64,000 nucleotides of DNA from JASBZA01 sp964392065 (lineage in GTDB: Bacteria; Bacillota; Clostridia; Saccharofermentanales; Fastidiosipilaceae), in contig CAYMOG010000005.1 in NCBI GenBank assembly GCA_964392065.1, positions 1 through 64,000 of the forward strand, in the 5' to 3' direction. Position numbers and translations under genes: made by a program. Positions 27,495-35,064 of the stretch are shown here, piece after piece. Each line of letters begins with the position of its first letter. Position 1 is the first letter of the stretch. A model generated the notes under the pieces. That model was not told the DNA's origin and searched no databases. It was given only the letters and a program-made list of their open reading frames with translations.

Positions 27495-27542
27495 AGAGGA
27501 GAAAAATAATGAAAAAAGAGGAGTAACAAACGCATTTGTTAC
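27495..27542 (+). other. Micro-ORF with strong ribosome binding site and overlapping hairpin
   Basis: GAGGAG at 27496-27501 is seven bases before ATG 27509, which opens only MKKEE and a TAA. The stop lies in the left arm of a perfect 8-bp hairpin, GTAACAAA/TTTGTTAC (27523-27542). Another ATG follows at 27543, opening 15 codons. It could be a leader peptide, or the first codons of a gene lost by deletion. No downstream plus-strand gene is present. Confidence 0.35.
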
Positions 27543-27779
27543 ATGTACATTATTGAATATGAATCTGTTCTTAGAATTAAGCAAATGTGAAGAAAAACTG
27601 AAATGCTTTCAAATACACGTAATAAGATAATACTATTCACTTTTTTGAATGTTTTTTGATATTTAATCCATGGTTGTATGCTCTTTTAACCAAAGGTTAA
27701 GAAAAAGCTGATAATTAATTTAATTGCTATATAAAGATCCCTCTAGCATGTTTAATATGAAATTGTGCGTACATCTTAC

Positions 27780-27978
27780 TCTCATAACGCTATTTAGTGT
27801 TGGAAATATTAAAACACAGAGTTTAGTCCATCAAATAGATTTCAATAAGCTTATCCATTTGGTGAAGTAAAGTCCTATTGGGGGACTCCTCGAAATTGAA
27901 GGAGCTGCTGGTGATACTGTAGAGATTTTTATTAGGTAGGACTATTTATGAGAATCGAAAGTGAAAAAGATTTTTTTT
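27780..27978 (+). ncRNA. Candidate structured non-coding RNA
   Basis: The segment is closed by a perfect 8-bp pairing of TCTCATAA (27780) with TTATGAGA (27946). Inside are a hairpin with 11 of 12 pairs (CATCAAATAGAT at 27829 with ATCCATTTGGTG), a helix AGTCCTA/TAGGACT (27870 and 27936), a nested CTCCT/AGGAG hairpin, and a small 5' hairpin AACGCT/AGTGTT. Eight consecutive T residues follow at 27971, after a weak stem, which favours the plus strand. No known riboswitch consensus was recognised and no plus-strand gene follows. The opposite strand has a 41-codon frame without a start codon, so a decayed gene is an alternative. Confidence 0.45.
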
Positions 27979-27984
27979 GGATAA

Positions 27985-28029
27985 CAAAGAAGAAAATAAA
28001 ACCCCCTGAATTCTAATAATTTCAGGGGG
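27985..28029 (-). terminator. Terminator of the tRNA-Gly/tRNA-Arg unit
   Basis: CCCCCTGAA (28002-28010) pairs perfectly with TTCAGGGGG (28021-28029); on the minus strand TTTTATTTTCTTC follows. It lies 10 bases past the tRNA-Arg 3' end. A short T stretch on the plus strand may let it work in both directions. Confidence 0.85.
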
Positions 28030-28038
28030 ATTTTACTG

Positions 28039-28115
28039 TGGTGAGCCCAGAGGGATTCGAACCCCCGACCCACAGCTTAGAAGGCTGTTGCTCTATCCAG
28101 CTGAGCTATGGACCC
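28039..28115 (-). tRNA. tRNA-Arg (TCT anticodon)
   Basis: The minus strand folds as a cloverleaf: acceptor GGGTCCA with TGGGCTC, D-arm AGCTCAGCTGGATAGAGC, anticodon loop CTTCTAA with anticodon TCT, T-loop GGTTCGAATCC, discriminator A and encoded CCA. It would read AGA and AGG. It lies 13 bases after tRNA-Gly. Confidence 0.95.
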
Positions 28116-28128
28116 ATAGACAAAAAAA

Positions 28129-28202
28129 TGGAGCAGGTGAAGGGAATCGAACCCTCACAATCAGCTTGGAAGGCTGATGTTCTACCACTAAACTACACCT
28201 GC
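28129..28202 (-). tRNA. tRNA-Gly (TCC anticodon)
   Basis: Acceptor GCAGGTG pairs with CACCTGC; the anticodon loop CTTCCAA gives TCC (GGA/GGG codons); the T-arm has GGTTCGATTCC; discriminator T is followed by encoded CCA. It is the first gene of a two-tRNA unit. Confidence 0.95.
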
Positions 28203-28233
28203 ATCTCCAACACTCTTAAAAGTGCTTGACTAT

Positions 28234-28260
28234 CTTATAACAAAGTAAAAAATTTTGCAA
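28234..28260 (-). promoter_or_regulatory. Promoter of the tRNA-Gly/tRNA-Arg unit
   Basis: On the minus strand TTGCAA and TATAAG are separated by 15 bases, slightly short of optimum, about 30 bases before the tRNA-Gly gene. Confidence 0.45.
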
Positions 28261-28538
28261 GGGTCAGAAGAAAAATTTTGCGAATTGAGATTTCAAGTTT
28301 GATTATAGAATAATGCATATGAAACAATTAGATTACTTCTATACTTTTCCTAGATCAGCTTGAGGCAGCAAAAATCCAGTAGAATTTAGAGACAAACAGA
28401 TTCACTCGTACTTAATGCAAGGAGACGTTTGGACTCATAACTGTTCTTTTTTGGATATAAATGGACCCCCTCCGGTTGGTCCAACTATTGGGGGTCACTC
28501 TAATTGAATAAGGTATTCTAATTTCAGTTCAGAATTCC
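28261..28538. other. Gene-free region with a nested hairpin
   Basis: No supported gene lies here. At 28464-28496 GACCCCC and GGGGGTC pair, enclosing GTTGG/CCAAC. The sequence GACCCCCAATAGTTGG on the minus strand resembles the ends of some IS3-family elements, but no transposase is present, so it may be a remnant or only a hairpin. There is no T-run for termination. A plus-strand frame from ATG 28319 runs 62 codons with one in-frame TGA and no ribosome binding site, and is not called. Confidence 0.4.
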
Positions 28539-29141
28539 TTAGGCTTCGTTTTCCATTAATTTATCACATAAATCTAAAATATTTTTGGCTTGTTGTGCAT
28601 CTTGCACTCTAAATGTACGACTTGGGTCCACCAAGGATTTAGGAAGGAAATCACCATCAATAAAATACACATCTTCCTCATTATTGTATATGATTCGTAC
28701 AAAAGGACCGTCTCGACTGTATTTATCCTGGAAAATAATATCTTTTCTTTGTAGTTCATCGAATCGATCCCTTGTTTCAGAAACTTCTAGATCAAGAATC
28801 CTATTTAATAACTCTATAATTTCATCTACACGAGCTTGAGCCGTAAAATAATGTACACCATCATTGGCTATCTTCATCTGTTCCAGTTTCCCAAGATCAA
28901 ATGAAGATTCCGTGTTATGTGTATTAATTATACCTCCGAGTTTTTCTTCTATAATAAATTCGCCGTTATAATTCAAATTCCCAGTCGGGTTTGTCAACGT
29001 ACTAGAGACTTTAGAAGTATCTTGTTCGTTAATACGAATTGAGTCAGATACATGAACGTTTTTATTCTCTTGCATAAAACAAGAAGATAGAACAAGGATT
29101 AGAATTGCTGACATTAATAGGGCTACGTGCTTTTTTATCAT
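28539..29141 (-). CDS. Lipoprotein of unknown function
   Basis: The 200-residue product begins with a lipoprotein signal peptide (MIKKHVALLMSAILILVL) and lipobox LSSC at about residue 20. ATG 29141 is preferred over an upstream GTG because GGTGG stands at the right distance. The mature part is mixed alpha/beta and acidic; I recognise no domain. Segments such as FIIEEKLGGI and VRIIYNNEEDVYFIDGDFLPKSL suggest a small beta-rich extracellular domain. It is flanked by gene-free regions and may be a single-gene unit. Confidence 0.65.
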   Translation of the reverse strand: MIKKHVALLMSAILILVLSSCFMQENKNVHVSDSIRINEQDTSKVSSTLTNPTGNLNYNGEFIIEEKLGGIINTHNTESSFDLGKLEQMKIANDGVHYFTAQARVDEIIELLNRILDLEVSETRDRFDELQRKDIIFQDKYSRDGPFVRIIYNNEEDVYFIDGDFLPKSLVDPSRTFRVQDAQQAKNILDLCDKLMENEA

Positions 29142-29175
29142 ACTTCCCACCTTTCATAAATTAGAGTAAATTCTC

Positions 29176-29271
29176 TTAATGAGTGACGACACTTATAAAG
29201 TCATTGGCATCTGTCCAAAGCACAAAATAATCTACAGCTGTTGTATCCCATGTATTGTGAACATAAACATA
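29176..29271 (-). pseudogene. Possible remnant of a decayed gene (C-terminal fragment)
   Basis: A 31-codon frame ending in TAA at 29176 encodes a protein-like tail (VHNTWDTTAVDYFVLWTDAN followed by DFISVVTH) and begins at an in-frame stop. Upstream in another frame, ATGAAGAAAAACATG would encode the basic start of a signal peptide before two stops. Together they look like the two ends of a lost small exported protein. Short frames like this arise by chance, so confidence is low. Confidence 0.25.
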
Positions 29272-29592
29272 TTAATCTTCAGTTGTAAGGCCAGCTTAAC
29301 TTATTATGTAAACAGCATGTTTTTCTTCATTTAAACTTAACCATAAGAATACCGATATTTTTTTACGCTTATATAATAAATCGAAACGTGTGAAAAGTAA
29401 ATGTCTTTTTAGAAGTACTATGTGTCTCTTAAGTGATATGGCATAGTCTGCACCGATAAAACCTTCATGTTTTAAATACAACAAAAACACGCTAGTTGAA
29501 TTCTCCAAACTACACTAGAAATAATTCTAGAACTTAGATTCTTAGTTCTCTAACGAATCAATTTATTCCTCTTAGGAAGTATGCCTACATAA
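29272..29592. other. Gene-free AT-rich region
   Basis: Nothing convincing is coded here. A 70-codon minus-strand frame (29296-29508) has a TTG start and no recognisable domain. Two small hairpins lie downstream of the CAP-protein gene: AGAACT/AGTTCT at 29529-29549 and TTCCT/AGGAA near 29567. Neither has a T-run on the minus strand. Confidence 0.4.
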
Positions 29593-30642
29593 TTAATTAG
29601 TAAATACAAGGACGATATATAATCCACCATCTCTTCTATTAACGGAGATACCTAAATTCTGGAAGTTCCCATTCAATATATGAGAACCTTGAGCAGAATG
29701 TATCCAAGAGAGCACGAGATTTCTCGCGCTTTGATCCATATTACTTACGTGATCAATCACTTCAGCATGGTTAGCTGATCTAATATTCAAATCTGCGAGA
29801 ACAGTATGCCAACTGACTCCATCGGGTCGCCAATGACTAAAGCGAAATGGAAGTTCCATGGCGCGTATAGAAGCAGCATCTTCTATCGCTAGGGATCGGT
29901 TTAAATTAGAGTAACCATAATGCTGTCTAAATTCATTTACATATTCATACAGCAGTGCCACTATTTGACTATCTGAATATGAACTTAGATAGGGTTCAGA
30001 ATAATCTTCTACGAGTAGAAGAACAATATAATACTGTCCATTTTCTTCGACTGCAGATATTGCCATACTTGTGAAATCTGGCAAAAGAATATTACTCTTA
30101 TTATTTGCGTCTTGAAGCCAGGTCAAAACGACATCTTGTGCAGTATACCGAACATCCGCTATGGCATGATTTTCGACCGCCTGACGAAATAAATAGAGGT
30201 TCTCCTCAAGAGCCGTTTGGAAATTCGAACCATCTGGCCTCTCATAACCTTCTGTGTTTTTAAATTCTTCTGCCCTAATATTCGCTACATGTTTTAAATT
30301 TTTGTTCAAAGATAAAACATCCAAACCTTCTTCTTCTCTGGCCTTATTTACGGCCGAAAGAATCTCATTAGAGTAGTTTTCTAAAGTTTCCCTTCTAAAC
30401 TCTGTAGTTACCTCCGTCAATGGAGGAGTCGTAGTACTCATATTGGGATTTGAACTAGCTTGCTGCGAGCTAATACTATGATTTTCAGCTGTTTCATACA
30501 CGGATTGCGAAGTATAAGAGGATGTCCCCTCAGTTTCTCTTGTTATCTCTTCTGTACGATTCTTAGAAATAATGAATAAAACGCCTACTGTAATAAGTAG
30601 AACAATCACGAGTATTATGCGCTTTTTCAGAGTATTTTCCAT
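29593..30642 (-). CDS. Membrane-anchored protein with two CAP (SCP/PR-1) domains
   Basis: Residues about 8-25 form a single transmembrane segment or uncleaved signal anchor. A Ser/Thr/Glu-rich linker to about residue 90 follows. Two CAP-superfamily domains are in tandem: the first starts ILSAVNKAREEEGLDVLSLN with YERPDGSNFQTAL, the second LLYEYVNEFRQHYGYSNLN with FSHWRPDGVSWHTVL. Each ends in a strand typical of the fold (YYIVLLLVEDY and LYIVLVFTN). The first copy lacks the His found before RPDG in the second. CAP proteins are secreted and have lipid- or wall-related roles in some bacteria; no activity is implied here. The gene follows ppk by 16 bases. Confidence 0.82.
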   Translation of the reverse strand: MENTLKKRIILVIVLLITVGVLFIISKNRTEEITRETEGTSSYTSQSVYETAENHSISSQQASSNPNMSTTTPPLTEVTTEFRRETLENYSNEILSAVNKAREEEGLDVLSLNKNLKHVANIRAEEFKNTEGYERPDGSNFQTALEENLYLFRQAVENHAIADVRYTAQDVVLTWLQDANNKSNILLPDFTSMAISAVEENGQYYIVLLLVEDYSEPYLSSYSDSQIVALLYEYVNEFRQHYGYSNLNRSLAIEDAASIRAMELPFRFSHWRPDGVSWHTVLADLNIRSANHAEVIDHVSNMDQSARNLVLSWIHSAQGSHILNGNFQNLGISVNRRDGGLYIVLVFTN

Positions 30643-30658
30643 CTATTATTCCTTATTA

Positions 30659-32905
30659 TTAATCATCTTCTAGCATGTCACTGGCATCCGTTTGGCTGAA
30701 ACGTAAATTATCTTTTGAATGAATAGGTTGAAACTTTCTTGTTTCCATCTGATTTCCAGTTGAACCTGAAAGCTCCATCGCCAATTCTTCTTGCTTCACC
30801 ATACAGTCTAGTAGTTCTTTGCCTCGGCGATCTAACTTCTTATAGCTGCCATCGGTTTGCATGATATTCGAACGTTCTGTATCTCTGTACTGGATATCCA
30901 TAATTTCTTTTACTCGGCTCTTACATTCCGCGTCTTCAACAGGAAATAACAATTCCACACGTCGGTCGAGATTCCTGGACATCCAATCCGCACTCGATAA
31001 GTAGATTTCTTCTTTGCCATCATTTGCAAACACATAAATTCTACTATGTTCCAAGTATCGACCCGTTATTGATCGCACCCGAATATTTGTAGATAATCCT
31101 GGAACACCTACCCTGAGACAACAGATGCCGCGGACAATAAGGTCAATTTGCACGCCCGCTTCGCTTGCTTCATAGAGTTTCCTAATGATTCCTTCATCTA
31201 CCAAAGAATTCATCTTTGCATGAATATAAGCTTCTCTTCCCGCATGCGCATTTTGTATTTCTCTGTCAATAAGATCATAAAAGCGCTGTCGCAACCAGAA
31301 TGGTGCAATAGTTAAGCGGTTCCAGCTCATGGGTTCAGAATAGCCTGTAATCATATTGAAAAATTCTGTTGCATCAGAACCATAACTTTCAGCTACAGTA
31401 AATATCCCCAAGTCCGTATAAATTTTTGCAGTTGTATCATTATAGTTACCAGTACCTAAGTGTAAATAGCGCCTAATACCTTCGTCTTCTTCTCTTACTA
31501 CGAGGGTAATTTTACTATGTGTTTTCAGTCCAACTAAACCATAGATAACATGGCAGCCTGCTTGCTCTAGACGTTTTGCCCACTGAATATTATTTTCTTC
31601 GTCAAACCTTGCTTTCAATTCTACAAGAACAAGTACTTGTTTGCCATTTAGAGCTGCTTCTTCTAAGTATTGAATAATTGGGGAGTTTCCTGATACACGG
31701 TATAGTGTTTGTTTAATGGCAAGAACGCTCGGGTCTTTGGCCGCCTGTTTAACAAACTCTAAAACAGGGTCAAAAGATTCATAAGGTAAACTTAAGAATA
31801 TATCTCCTCCAGAAATAAGTTCGAAAATGTTGTCAAGTGGTTTATTGACAAGCATAGCTGGAGTTTGTGGAGTATAGGGAGGGTAATGGAGGTGTCTTTT
31901 GTAGTTAAGTTCATTAGCTCTGGATAGTTTACCTAGAAAGGACAAATCCAAGGGACCCGGGACATGATAGATATCTTCTTCGGAAACATGCATCATACTT
32001 TTCAATCGATCTAATATTCTAGGCGAGACATCGTCTCGCACGGCTAAATGAATCACTTCACCCCACTGCCTCTGACGTAATTGTTTCTCAATTTCGGTCA
32101 ATAAATCTGGAGTGTCCTCTTCATCTAAATCCATAACAGAATTTCTAAGCACACGATACATACAGCGGGCCACAATATTTAAGTTATGGAAAACTTCATC
32201 TAAGTATTCGTTGATAATGTCTTCTAGAAGTATATAACAATGCGTCTTTCTAGGATCTAGGCCTTCTCTCAAGGCATAATTTCTTGATGGGAGTCTTACT
32301 AGTCGAGGGACGCCACTAGGTACCTGAACGGTAGCAAAATGCAGATTATGATCGGACTTATCTGAATGCTCTAGAAGCACAGCTATGTTTAGACTCATCG
32401 TAGGAATTAATGGAAAAGGCCTTCCCTGATCGACTGCCATTGGCGTTAAGGTCGGATATAGAGTCGTCTTATAATAATCATATATAAACTCCGTTTGATC
32501 TTCACTTAAACGCTCCGGTGTGAGGATGAAAATACTTTCCTTCTCCAGTCTAGGTAAGAGTTGCCGATTATACGTGCTATATTGTTTAGGCAAGAACTCA
32601 TGAAGCGTTTCACTTATTGCGGTTAGTTGTTCTTTGGCCGTTAGATCCGCTATGTCTCTTGTATAGTTATTACTTTCCACTTGATCCTTGAGCGAGGCAA
32701 TACGTACCATGACAAATTCATCTTGATTGGATTGGGTTATAGATAGAAAACTCAAGCGTTCTAGAAGGGGGGTTTCGTTATCTCTTGCTTCCCAGAGAAT
32801 TCTCTCATTGAAACGTAGCCAACTAATTTCTCGGTTGATAAACATATCCGATCTGGTGAAGTTAGTTTCTTTTGATTTTGTTTTCTTACTCGAGCCTTTC
32901 GCCAT
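30659..32905 (-). CDS. ppk: Polyphosphate kinase 1
   Basis: PPK1 reversibly makes polyphosphate from ATP. The protein of 748 residues has the usual four regions: an N-terminal helical domain beginning FINREISWLRFNERIL, a head domain, and two phospholipase D-like C-terminal domains. The autophosphorylated His is H463 in GLKTHSKITLVV; the second conserved His is in RYLEHSRIYVF. Other signatures are LVELKARFDEENNI and LSSADWMSRNLDRRVE. A 50-residue polar tail follows. It lies three bases after ppx, so synthesis and turnover of polyphosphate are probably coexpressed. Confidence 0.96.
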   Translation of the reverse strand: MAKGSSKKTKSKETNFTRSDMFINREISWLRFNERILWEARDNETPLLERLSFLSITQSNQDEFVMVRIASLKDQVESNNYTRDIADLTAKEQLTAISETLHEFLPKQYSTYNRQLLPRLEKESIFILTPERLSEDQTEFIYDYYKTTLYPTLTPMAVDQGRPFPLIPTMSLNIAVLLEHSDKSDHNLHFATVQVPSGVPRLVRLPSRNYALREGLDPRKTHCYILLEDIINEYLDEVFHNLNIVARCMYRVLRNSVMDLDEEDTPDLLTEIEKQLRQRQWGEVIHLAVRDDVSPRILDRLKSMMHVSEEDIYHVPGPLDLSFLGKLSRANELNYKRHLHYPPYTPQTPAMLVNKPLDNIFELISGGDIFLSLPYESFDPVLEFVKQAAKDPSVLAIKQTLYRVSGNSPIIQYLEEAALNGKQVLVLVELKARFDEENNIQWAKRLEQAGCHVIYGLVGLKTHSKITLVVREEDEGIRRYLHLGTGNYNDTTAKIYTDLGIFTVAESYGSDATEFFNMITGYSEPMSWNRLTIAPFWLRQRFYDLIDREIQNAHAGREAYIHAKMNSLVDEGIIRKLYEASEAGVQIDLIVRGICCLRVGVPGLSTNIRVRSITGRYLEHSRIYVFANDGKEEIYLSSADWMSRNLDRRVELLFPVEDAECKSRVKEIMDIQYRDTERSNIMQTDGSYKKLDRRGKELLDCMVKQEELAMELSGSTGNQMETRKFQPIHSKDNLRFSQTDASDMLEDD

Positions 32906-32908
32906 AAC

Positions 32909-34453
32909 TTACTCCTTATCTACTCCACTGACTTTGACAACTAGCGTTAGGCCGAAGAGTTCTTCCATGAGTTTCGTTCGATCACTTATGGCCCAGCGCT
33001 CCAAAGTCACATCCTCGTCTGTTTTTATATGTATGGTAAGTTTTGTTTTCTTATATTTAAATTGTACATCGTGTAATTTATTATTCCTAGATGCTTCTAG
33101 AGCATCCGCAATGCGGAGTACGGCAGAGAGCTGAAGTACCGTTAGTCTGAAATTGTACGTATGATATTCCAACTTAGGATTCACAGGAACCTCATTCCCT
33201 GGAATAAAACGTATCGACTCACCCAGAATTTCGGTTTCACGATCTGATAGCCCTATAAATTCGGTATTGTTCACAATTTCGGATGAATAAACATGGTAAT
33301 CAATATTATGGATGTACTTGCCTATTTCAGATAACCAAACCCCTAATCGCAAGAGATATTTACTTCTCTTATTAATGAAGGACTTCTTTCCCATAGCATC
33401 ATGTATGCCAACAACATCTCGCTCCATATTGGAAACATGCTTTTCATCCACGCCAAATCGTCTTGCCATCATTTTAACGGAGGATAATAAATCGGCATCA
33501 TGGTCATGATGAGGCTTATACTTATATTTCAACTTCGCCATTTCCAAGAGTATTCCCTCACCCAATTGCATAGGCGGCATATAAATGCCTTCCATTCCAT
33601 ATTGGCTTAGGAAGCGATTAATAATAATCGCTGCTGGAAGTAAAATTTCAGCGACGTCTGCTGGAACTTGATGATGTAGCGTCAAATCAAGCGCTTGAGT
33701 ATTCAGAAGCTGCTTATAAAACGCATAAAAATCCGTAGCGGATAAGAATGTGTCCTTATCCGAACCTAAACCCATAAATATCCTCATGTAAGCCAAATCA
33801 TTACCAACAACAATGAGATTCCATTTTGTATTAGCACTTACACCTTCAATTTCAAGAGAGGTTAATTGGCTCCCAATATATTCATTCATCACTTGGGAGA
33901 AGTTTTTGGACCGAGTTTGTAATTTAGAAAACAATTCACTAATTCTAAGGTAGCCTAACTTAGCGTTTTGGCTCATGAGTCTACGGCCATTTTGATATGT
34001 AGATATCTGGATAGATCCAGCTCCTAAATCCAGAAGTATAGCGCCTTGGTCAATAAGCTCTTCATAATCCTGAAAATTTTCTGAAAGTACGAAGTTATGA
34101 TGGTAGCGTTCTTCTGAATTACTTAATACTTCACATTCGAAGTTCGTAAGCTGACTAATTCTAGCCAGAACAAAATCTCGGTTTACCGCTTCTCGTACTG
34201 CAGAGGTCGCCACTACACGATAATCTTCCACATTATATTCTTCAAGTTTCACTTGAAATCCCAAGAGTATTTCGCATAATTGCCGCATACTCTCTTCGGA
34301 TATAAAATGTGTATTATAAGTATCTACACCTAGTGCCAGATTAGCCCGTAAGGATTCCACAATTCTAGGTTTTCCATTCGCATCTGCTTCTGCAATCATC
34401 ATTTTAGGGGCATTAGAACCAATATCAATAGCGGCAATTCTTCTCTTAGGCAT
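32909..34453 (-). CDS. Ppx/GppA-family phosphatase
   Basis: This 514-residue protein belongs to the exopolyphosphatase/pppGpp phosphatase family (ASKHA fold). The first phosphate loop is AAIDIGSNAPKMMI and the second is ILLDLGAGSIQIS; RVVATSAVREAVN and the Glu in LSNSEERYHH match the family. The C-terminal part (about 310-514) resembles the HD-like helical domain, though its metal-binding His/Asp pattern was not confirmed. With ppk directly downstream, polyphosphate is the likely substrate; pppGpp is also possible. It overlaps the kinase gene upstream by eight bases. Confidence 0.87.
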   Translation of the reverse strand: MPKRRIAAIDIGSNAPKMMIAEADANGKPRIVESLRANLALGVDTYNTHFISEESMRQLCEILLGFQVKLEEYNVEDYRVVATSAVREAVNRDFVLARISQLTNFECEVLSNSEERYHHNFVLSENFQDYEELIDQGAILLDLGAGSIQISTYQNGRRLMSQNAKLGYLRISELFSKLQTRSKNFSQVMNEYIGSQLTSLEIEGVSANTKWNLIVVGNDLAYMRIFMGLGSDKDTFLSATDFYAFYKQLLNTQALDLTLHHQVPADVAEILLPAAIIINRFLSQYGMEGIYMPPMQLGEGILLEMAKLKYKYKPHHDHDADLLSSVKMMARRFGVDEKHVSNMERDVVGIHDAMGKKSFINKRSKYLLRLGVWLSEIGKYIHNIDYHVYSSEIVNNTEFIGLSDRETEILGESIRFIPGNEVPVNPKLEYHTYNFRLTVLQLSAVLRIADALEASRNNKLHDVQFKYKKTKLTIHIKTDEDVTLERWAISDRTKLMEELFGLTLVVKVSGVDKE

Positions 34454-35018
34454 TGTAGCGAGCCCTCTCTTCTTCCATAAAATGAATAAGTGCAGCTAAT
34501 AATTTAGCTGAACTACCAACATCTAAATCTCCAGGGCGAAATTCCATATCCGCATAGCGCTTATATAGAGTATGTCTTGCCCAATATAAATCTTGAAAAC
34601 TCTGACCAGGTTTCAATAGAACACCACGTTTCTCAAGAGAAGTAAAACGCGTTTTTAAAATCTCTATAGGAACTTCGATGTAAATGATGGCGCCTAATTT
34701 CTGAAGATGTCGCATACCTCTAGTGCTATAAATTACACTGCCGCCAGTAGCAATAATTTTTTCTTCCAGCGTAAGATCCAAGGACAAAATAGCCGTTTCT
34801 TCAGCCCTAACATAAGAGGCAAAATCGGTCTTCTGGTATAAATCCCCTGGGCTAGTAGAATGCGTTTGAGCACAGAGTATTCTATCCGTATCTATACGTT
34901 CTCTGCCCATAAACTTAGCCGTCACCTTCGCCATAGTGCTCTTACCAGAGCCCGGCATACCGATGAGCGTTATATTAGTTCCACGTATTCTTGGAAATGC
35001 ACGATGTTTAGTGGACAT
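34446..35018 (-). CDS. Shikimate kinase-like P-loop kinase
   Basis: A 190-residue P-loop kinase. Walker A is GMPGSGKSTMAK (about residues 20-31), followed by RIDTDRIL, the place of the shikimate-binding Asp, and ATGGSVIYSTRGM, which corresponds to the GGG loop of shikimate kinase (here GGS). Arg in YVRAEE matches the conserved FRxxE. These features support the AroK family. The gene sits with ppx and ppk and not with other aromatic-pathway genes, so a different substrate remains possible. GGAGA precedes the ATG. Confidence 0.75.
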   Translation of the reverse strand: MSTKHRAFPRIRGTNITLIGMPGSGKSTMAKVTAKFMGRERIDTDRILCAQTHSTSPGDLYQKTDFASYVRAEETAILSLDLTLEEKIIATGGSVIYSTRGMRHLQKLGAIIYIEVPIEILKTRFTSLEKRGVLLKPGQSFQDLYWARHTLYKRYADMEFRPGDLDVGSSAKLLAALIHFMEEERARYNA

Positions 35019-35064
35019 AATTTAGGTCTCCTTCTGCATTACATTTTAGCAGAATTTATGGCAG

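Noticed and set aside
27780..27953. 6S RNA
   Set aside because: The two halves do not form one long bulged hairpin with a central bubble; the pairing is multibranched.
28319..28507. Plus-strand gene with an in-frame TGA, possibly a selenoprotein
   Set aside because: There is no ribosome binding site, no recognisable protein family and no SECIS evidence; the end of the frame is made by the GC-rich hairpin.
29296..29508. 70-codon minus-strand ORF
   Set aside because: It starts with TTG, has no known domain and lies in AT-rich DNA without clear signals.
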